The notes beneath the pieces were generated by a model. It made no database searches. It was given only the letters and a program-made list of their open reading frames with translations, and had not been told where the DNA came from. A DNA stretch of 64,000 nt from Perilla frutescens (Eukaryota; Streptophyta; Magnoliopsida; Lamiales; Lamiaceae): assembly GCA_026008535.1 (NCBI GenBank), contig BRKX01000014.1, forward strand, positions 18,932,694 through 18,996,693, written 5' to 3'. The position numbers were made by a program, and so were the translations under genes. Every line of letters starts with the position of its first letter. Position 1 is the stretch's first letter. This document shows positions 58,250 through 64,000 of this stretch, one piece after another.

Positions 58250-58979
58250 TATATATATATCCAATGTGTCCATGAGCAAATATACAATAAAATGAGTTAA
58301 TTACCACAAGCTATAAAATATGTTACAATTTTGTATGAATACGTGTTTGAAAAAAAAAGACGCAAATCAATCACTAATCCTCATAAACTCATAGCTTTTT
58401 ATGAAAACAATTTAATATACAATCAATATATAGCTACAGTAATCACGATTCTTATATATTATTTATTTGTATAAAATCATTTTATTTATGCTATAAATTA
58501 ATTTAATTATAGAAATGATACCATTAAATTATCTAATAAATTATATTTAATAGTTACTTCAAAAAAATTATTTAAATGGTTGTAAATACAATTGATAAAA
58601 ACCTTATTACAATGGGCGGGAAAAATGAATGTTGAAAAAGTGTGTTATTATATATATATAGTATATAGATATGTTCAATATTGTATATATATACATATAT
58701 ATTTATACACGTGTCAACCCCATTAATTAAGATAAGTATGAATTGGGTTGCCATCTATATATCTATAAATTACTGGAAACGGATATTAATTGATTAAGAA
58801 TTTAATTAGATTTTCTACTAATTAATTGAGGTAACATTATTGTCGAAAATAAACATGAGAATATCACATAAATCACATAAACTATTATAATATAAATTGA
58901 CTATAATGCCCTTGTAAATGAGCGGGAAAACAAATGTTGAAGAAGTTTGTTATTATATATATATAGATATAGATATAGA
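57291..58979 (-). mobile_element. Helitron-like element, minus orientation, possibly nested
   Basis: CTAG at 57291-57294, preceded by A, and the hairpin GTGCGATGCAC at 57307-57317 mark a 3' end on the minus strand. On the far side, GA at 58978-58979 followed by T would be the complement of a TC start (TCTATATCTATATCTATAT). An almost identical internal 5'-end block at 58612-58670 leaves two choices for the border, so two elements may be merged. The 3' end sits exactly inside the TA-rich 5'-end block of another copy (57248-57290). No coding capacity. Confidence 0.5.
58220..58258. repeat. (TATG)n/(TA)n microsatellite
   Basis: About six TATG units followed by TA repeats. Confidence 0.85.
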
Positions 58980-60548
58980 TTTCACCTAAGCAGTTCTGCA
59001 CAATCATTGTGCCCAAATTTTGTCATTTTCATTATATACCACATTTACTAAATATATCACAAACTTAAAAATAAATAAACAAATAATTATTTTTACTTCA
59101 TACACCACACTATTTATTTAATTGTAGCCCTCAATTTAAAAAAAAAAAAAACAATTTAAACATACTTAAAGTAAAAAATGAAAAAAGAGAAGGGCGTCTT
59201 CTCGTTGCACGTCATTTTTTAAGGAAAGTAAAGAAGTCATAAAAAAAATTACAAGAGGGAGGCCAAAATCGAGAAATGTTCTTCGAAGACCGTCATTGAT
59301 GCTCTGAATTTGTACTAAAAATAGAAGAGATTTAAACGTGTAAATATTAATGTATTTGTTAACTATAATTGGATATGGAAACCATCTCATAGGACTAAAT
59401 TTTTCGAAGCAAACAAGGAACTTCAAAAATAATTTTTCAAATCAGACTATGATGTTCGGAAAACAATTTTTAAACATGATCAATAGTCTCAATTTTTCTT
59501 CTCTTCTTTTTTTTTGAACATTCGCAATATGTTAGTAAAATAATTTTTGAACCTTTATGACAAGGTTTAGATTGAAATTTTTGAATATGTTCAACTGGAG
59601 TCTTGTGGATGAGGGTGGCCAAAAAACGGACACCACTTGATTTTATAGATCTTTTTAGAGAGAGTTGCAATTGGATTGTTGATTTGTTGTAGTCGGTTTA
59701 AAATAAAAGGTCATTATCATTGAAAATAATTGTAAATTAAATATGATCTTTAAGTGTCATCAATTTAAACACTAATTAAATATTATACATCCGGCATAGT
59801 TATCCAGCAAAAGTATCTAACGTTCCGACTGTAGTTCCACTCGATTGGGGTGCAATTTTGAGTAATTGATGGAGGGAACATTCGGAATCAAGAAGGCAAG
59901 CAAGATGACGGTTGATTTGTTAGCAATTAGAGCTGAATTTTTTTAGAATGCCAAATTTATAACAAATATCACAGTGATATATGAATTGAATTGGATATTT
60001 GGTGGATTGAGGTTCGTATCTCTCAGTCTCATCCTTACAAAGGGGTGAATACCTAAGCTTCTTCATGTTTGTGCTATTTTGGCTATCACATCTGGTCTAA
60101 TTTGACTAGATCCTTAGTATTGTGTTGTTATTTATTGCTATTGTATTTTAAATTTATAGTTTTCATTTTCTTAGTATTGGATGGATAGCTAGCTAGCCCT
60201 AACTCCCGAAGTGTCCTAATATATTTGTTAGATTTAATAATTTAATAGGGAACATGCAAAAATCCCCCATAACGTTTATCGTAAGGGATGAATTCTCTCG
60301 ACTTTTTTAATTTCAAATTTATCATCCTAATATTTACCTGAAAGTGAAAGTCCCCCGAAATAAATATACTTTTCAATGCAAAAATGCCCGTTTGTTGATG
60401 GAGATAAACGCAGTCGACAAAATTTGTCTTTTTATTATTTTTTATTCTTAATTTGTTCGTTCTTTTTGTATAATTTCTCATACTTATACAGTAGATCTAA
60501 AATCATACATATAAAACTAAAATAGTATTTTGGGGGCACACTTGTGTG
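58980..60548. other. Intergenic, no gene seen
   Basis: AT-rich sequence; ORFs at 59166-59426, 59470-59670 and 60242-60481 show no recognisable motif or splice support. Confidence 0.45.
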
Positions 60549-61592
60549 CAGTGGCGGAACTATAATTTTTTTTAGGGGAGCTACACTGCCTTACGATGAG
60601 CAATGATTCTATATTATATGTACTTGCACGACTAAGAAAAAAAATAATGAGAGGAAGGAATTGTTGTCATTCTTTTTTGCATTTATTTTTCACTTTTTTA
60701 CATGTGTACGATGTTCTTTTGTTTTATAAAACTTGTTTACTTTTTATTATCTTTTTTAGTGAAATAATATCATTTTTACATTTAGAAAATCACTACATTA
60801 TACATAATATAGATTCATAAAGAATAATATAAATGATTACATACAATGATAATTATCATAAACTCATAACATCTATCAATAAATATAGAGTCCTAAATTT
60901 TTAATGTCAATTATAATTCATAATATCTTTAATTCAAATTCTAAGCTTGAAACCTAATTTAAGTTCTGAAAATCAAAATTTAATTCAAACGCCTAAATTA
61001 AATTTAATAATCTATGAATATAAACATATATTTATCAAAATCAAAATAATACAAATTTGAACTAATATCAAAAGGACAAATTAATAAAGGGATAAATCAT
61101 AAATTAAATAAATAAAAATTAGTATATAAATTGAAAAATAAAATAGAATAGAAATTACATGATAAGACAAGTTGTTGTGCTCCAAGTGTCGTGTGCTGAT
61201 TTTTGTTTCAATAAAAATAGTTTGACTGCTAATCCATTATTATTATTTTATTATAGAATAGTATATAATTTATAAAAATAACATGTGGCCCACCCCTCCC
61301 ACCCTTTAATTCTCTTTCTTCAACCCTCATCTCTCTCATCTTTCTTCATCAGTTATCGCAAATAGAATGTTGTTGCAAATGGGTCACTTCAAATGGTTGC
61401 AGACAAATTTTTTTTCCTTTTTTTTTTCTTCCCTCCATCTCATCTCACCTTCATAGATCTCATTCGTGTCCACAAATTCCACTGAATATCAAAAAATTGG
61501 GGGGGGGGGGTTGAAGCAAAAATATCAACCACCCTAGGTAGAAATTTTCGGCGATTTTCCGGTTGGGGCCCAACCCCCTGGTTCCGCCACTG
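60549..61592. mobile_element. Putative non-autonomous hAT element
   Basis: CAGTGGCGGAAC at 60549-60560 and its complement GTTCCGCCACTG at 61581-61592 are perfect 12 bp inverted ends of the CAGNGG type used by Ac-like hAT elements. The 8 bp flanks (CTTGTGTG and TGTGAGAC) do not match, so the insertion may be old or rearranged. The 1.04 kb interior is AT-rich with no transposase. Confidence 0.55.
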
Positions 61593-61679
61593 TGTGAGAC
61601 CGTTTAATGGATCTCTTACGTTAGACATATCTCAACCCGGATCCGAGTTGAATAAAATATATAATTAAAAAATAAAATG

Positions 61680-62095
61680 ATTCGGATATCACTAGGTATA
61701 AAGTAAAGCATCACTAATTGCGAAGTAAAATATCATATTATACTTCACTTCCGAGTTAATGATACTTCATCTCATAATTATTGATACTTCACCAGATATA
61801 TATCTAATAATACTTCACTTAAGAGTTAATGATATTTTGTCAAATTTATATCTAATGATAATTAACTTCATGGTTAATGATACTTCACATCAGAGTTAAT
61901 GATACTTGATACTTCACTTAATAGTGAACGATAGTTCGCCAAATTTATATCTAATAACACTTCACTTCAGAGTTAATGGTACTTCACTTAATACTTAATG
62001 ATACTTTGCCAAATTTATATATAATGATACTTCACTTCACAGTTAATGATACTTCCACATAGTGATACTTTACTTTATACCTAGTGATACCCGAG
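61680..62095. repeat. Degenerate tandem array of a TACTTCACTT unit
   Basis: Units such as GAGTTAATGATACTTCACTT recur roughly every 20-25 bp, about 15 times, and every third or fourth unit carries GCCAAATTTATATCTAAT, giving a higher-order period of about 70-90 bp. Confidence 0.8.
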
Positions 62096-63710
62096 TGGTC
62101 GCACGTGGACGGGTGCATGGAGCCCACGCGCTGACTGTTTTTACGGGTTTTAACGGGTTTGGAAGGATTCTACCATGTCCAGAAATTAAGTCATCTAGTT
62201 GAACCTAATTATTTGACTATTCTATATGTATATAATAACCAACGGTAATTATATAATATCTATATATCTTACTTTAATTAGATGGAAACAAACATAAAAA
62301 TTTTGTGAATTTACTATAGCAGTTACAAAATAATTTGCAATTGCAATTCTAATATAAAAAGAAGCAGTTCTCATTAGTATGTTTGTGTTTGATTCTTGGG
62401 TATTTTTTTATGATGCACCGCCACAGAGAAAAAGCAAGGGCTGCATCATGGAGAGTAAATGTTTGCCAGTCCCCGTTGATTTCAGACTCCTTGTCACATT
62501 CTTGTTATATTTATTTTTTTTATCATTTTTTTAATTTTTTTATTTCAATTTATTATGGTTTATTTTAACTTTGAATTTTTATTTATGGTTCATCCTTACT
62601 TGATTATAATATATTAAAAAATTGAAAACAAAAAATAATTGTAGCACATGAGATGTAACACGAATTGACATAAATGATCTGATCTGATTTGATCCTACTA
62701 AATCGAAAAGGGGCATGATTTTCAATTCCTTTTTAAAAAAATAAAAATAAATTTATACAACCTTTATGAGATAGTTGTTCTAATTTTTCCTTTACATATT
62801 TTAAAAGTGTATGCGTTATCTCGATGGTGCTGCAATTTCTGCAAGTGAAATGTTACAATTCTCTAATTAATTTGTTGATTATGTTGTGTACTTGTTTGTT
62901 TGTTTTTTTTTCCCTTCACTTGTGTAATGCTTTTGCTTCTCGAATGCAAAGATACATTTTTATTTCCAAGAATAATTCGAAGCTTGAGATGTACCTTTTT
63001 ATGTGAAACAATATCAATTTGTACAATTTTTCAATTTTCTTCCTTTGGTGGCTCAAGATCAATTTGATTCTCTTATTGATCTTGCTTTTTTTTTTTTGTT
63101 ACTCACAACCACTATCAAGCTTATAGGTTTTATGTTTATCTATAATAAAACTTAAATAACTAATAATTATTTGGAAACAATAAAATTAACCCTGTAACAT
63201 GAATGGTCCAAGCTATACTATTAAGAGAGTGGTCTCTAGTACATCGGATGCACATAAAATTTTACATCAGATAGGAAAAAGTATCACTTATAATATTGAA
63301 AAGTATTTATGTATATTTTAATGGAAAATCTTGCTATTTTTTTAATACCATTACATTTTTATAATTATTATTATATTTGTTAGATCGAAACAAGTATAAT
63401 CTCTAATTCTAAAAAAGTATCGCTTCAAACATCGAAAAATTGTCATAAATTTCCATTTGGTATAAGGTTTGTATATGTCCAGTGTGCAGCAAAAATTGAA
63501 GATTCATTGAGTGTTATTTATGAGAAGTAGCTACGAAATTTTTAACCATATATGTACTGATCTTTGCCTTCTTTAATATCTTTGATTTTTTTTTTTGTTA
63601 AATATAATTGTATTGATATGCGCATATATGCGCATGCAAAGTGTCTAAAAAATTATTAAATGTATGGGGGGTTTCATTGATTTATACACTATAATTTACA
63701 TTTTCAATTA
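62096..63710. other. Intergenic, no gene seen
   Basis: AT-rich sequence with no supported gene. 63277-63430 contains phrases shared with 55325-55510. Confidence 0.4.
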
Positions 63711-64000
63711 GGGCCGATAAAAAATACCGTCATACCGGAATACCGTCCATACCGTACCGAAAAATACCGAAGATACCGATATTTACGGTATATCGATTTT
63801 TCGGTAAGGTATGATACCTTACTAGAATTTTACAGTAATGTAACGGTATGAATTTTCAAAAATTAAGGTATACCGACATATACTGAAAGTTCGGTATACC
63901 GTCATATATCAATATATATCGTCATACCATACCACGGTATATGCCGAAGTGAACACTTCGGCATATACTGTGGTACGACATGATGGTATATACCGGTACA
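63711..64000. mobile_element. Edge of an element rich in ATACCG/CGGTAT repeats
   Basis: After AGGGCCGATAAAAAATACCG the sequence is dominated by ATACCG and CGGTAT in both orientations, and CACTTCGGCATATA-type palindromes near 63950. This is the pattern of short hAT-type elements with self-complementary interiors. The window ends before the other border. Confidence 0.45.

Noticed and set aside
1..64000. tRNA, rRNA or other structured RNA genes
   Set aside because: I saw no sequence with the A and B boxes or cloverleaf pairing of a tRNA, and no rRNA signature; a covariance-model scan would be needed to exclude them.

Overview
This is nuclear DNA of a flowering plant, most likely an asterid eudicot. 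The evidence is AT-rich intergenic DNA, GT-AG introns, plant-type genes (an EXO70E2-like exocyst subunit, an intronless presenilin, a plastid NFS2-type cysteine desulfurase, TAF11, a mitochondrial-type glycine-rich RNA-binding protein) and a dense load of plant transposons. All assignments come from reading translations and repeats by eye; no database search was possible, so the species is not named.

Layout. 1-5667: the 3' half of an Athila-like Ty3 retrotransposon (integrase C-terminus, a broken third ORF, a polypurine tract, the 3' LTR). 5668-9155: an ORC1 pseudogene fragment split by a 3.05 kb degenerate hAT transposon. 9156-14004: small elements (a Helitron, a CACTA-type MITE, a hAT MITE with a perfect target duplication, a Stowaway-like MITE). 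14823-15710: a two-exon gene of unknown function on the minus strand. 18178-20070: EXO70E2-like gene. 23696-24925: presenilin on the minus strand. 25078-31007: a Ty1/copia element with identical 5 bp target duplications, inserted 152 bp upstream of the presenilin start codon. 31035-33322: a Mutator-like element carrying an RPL37A (eL43) pseudogene as well as transposase remnants (Pack-MULE-like). 34318-41776: two large neighbouring elements, joined by a TA tract, built from arrays of a short TTTAGCA-type motif in opposite orientations around gene-like segments; the first holds a two-exon fragment of a GILT-type thiol reductase. 42864-44807: a long-TIR MULE with a perfect 9 bp target duplication and a nested hAT MITE.

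45677-55070 is the main genic island: the RNA-binding protein gene (+) and TAF11 (-) are convergent, and NFS2 (-, ten exons) lies beyond a short repeat-derived element. NFS2 has an apparent GC-AG first intron. 55071-64000 has no recognisable gene; it holds nested Helitron ends, a Stowaway-like MITE, short tandem arrays, a possible hAT element and the edge of another inverted repeat.

The host genes act in unrelated housekeeping processes (secretion, intramembrane proteolysis, transcription initiation, organellar RNA handling, plastid Fe-S assembly) and are not an operon or pathway cluster. The least explained material is the pair of TA-associated motif-array elements, the paired palindromes shared by the LTR and internal region of the Athila-like element, and the nested hairpin after its third ORF.
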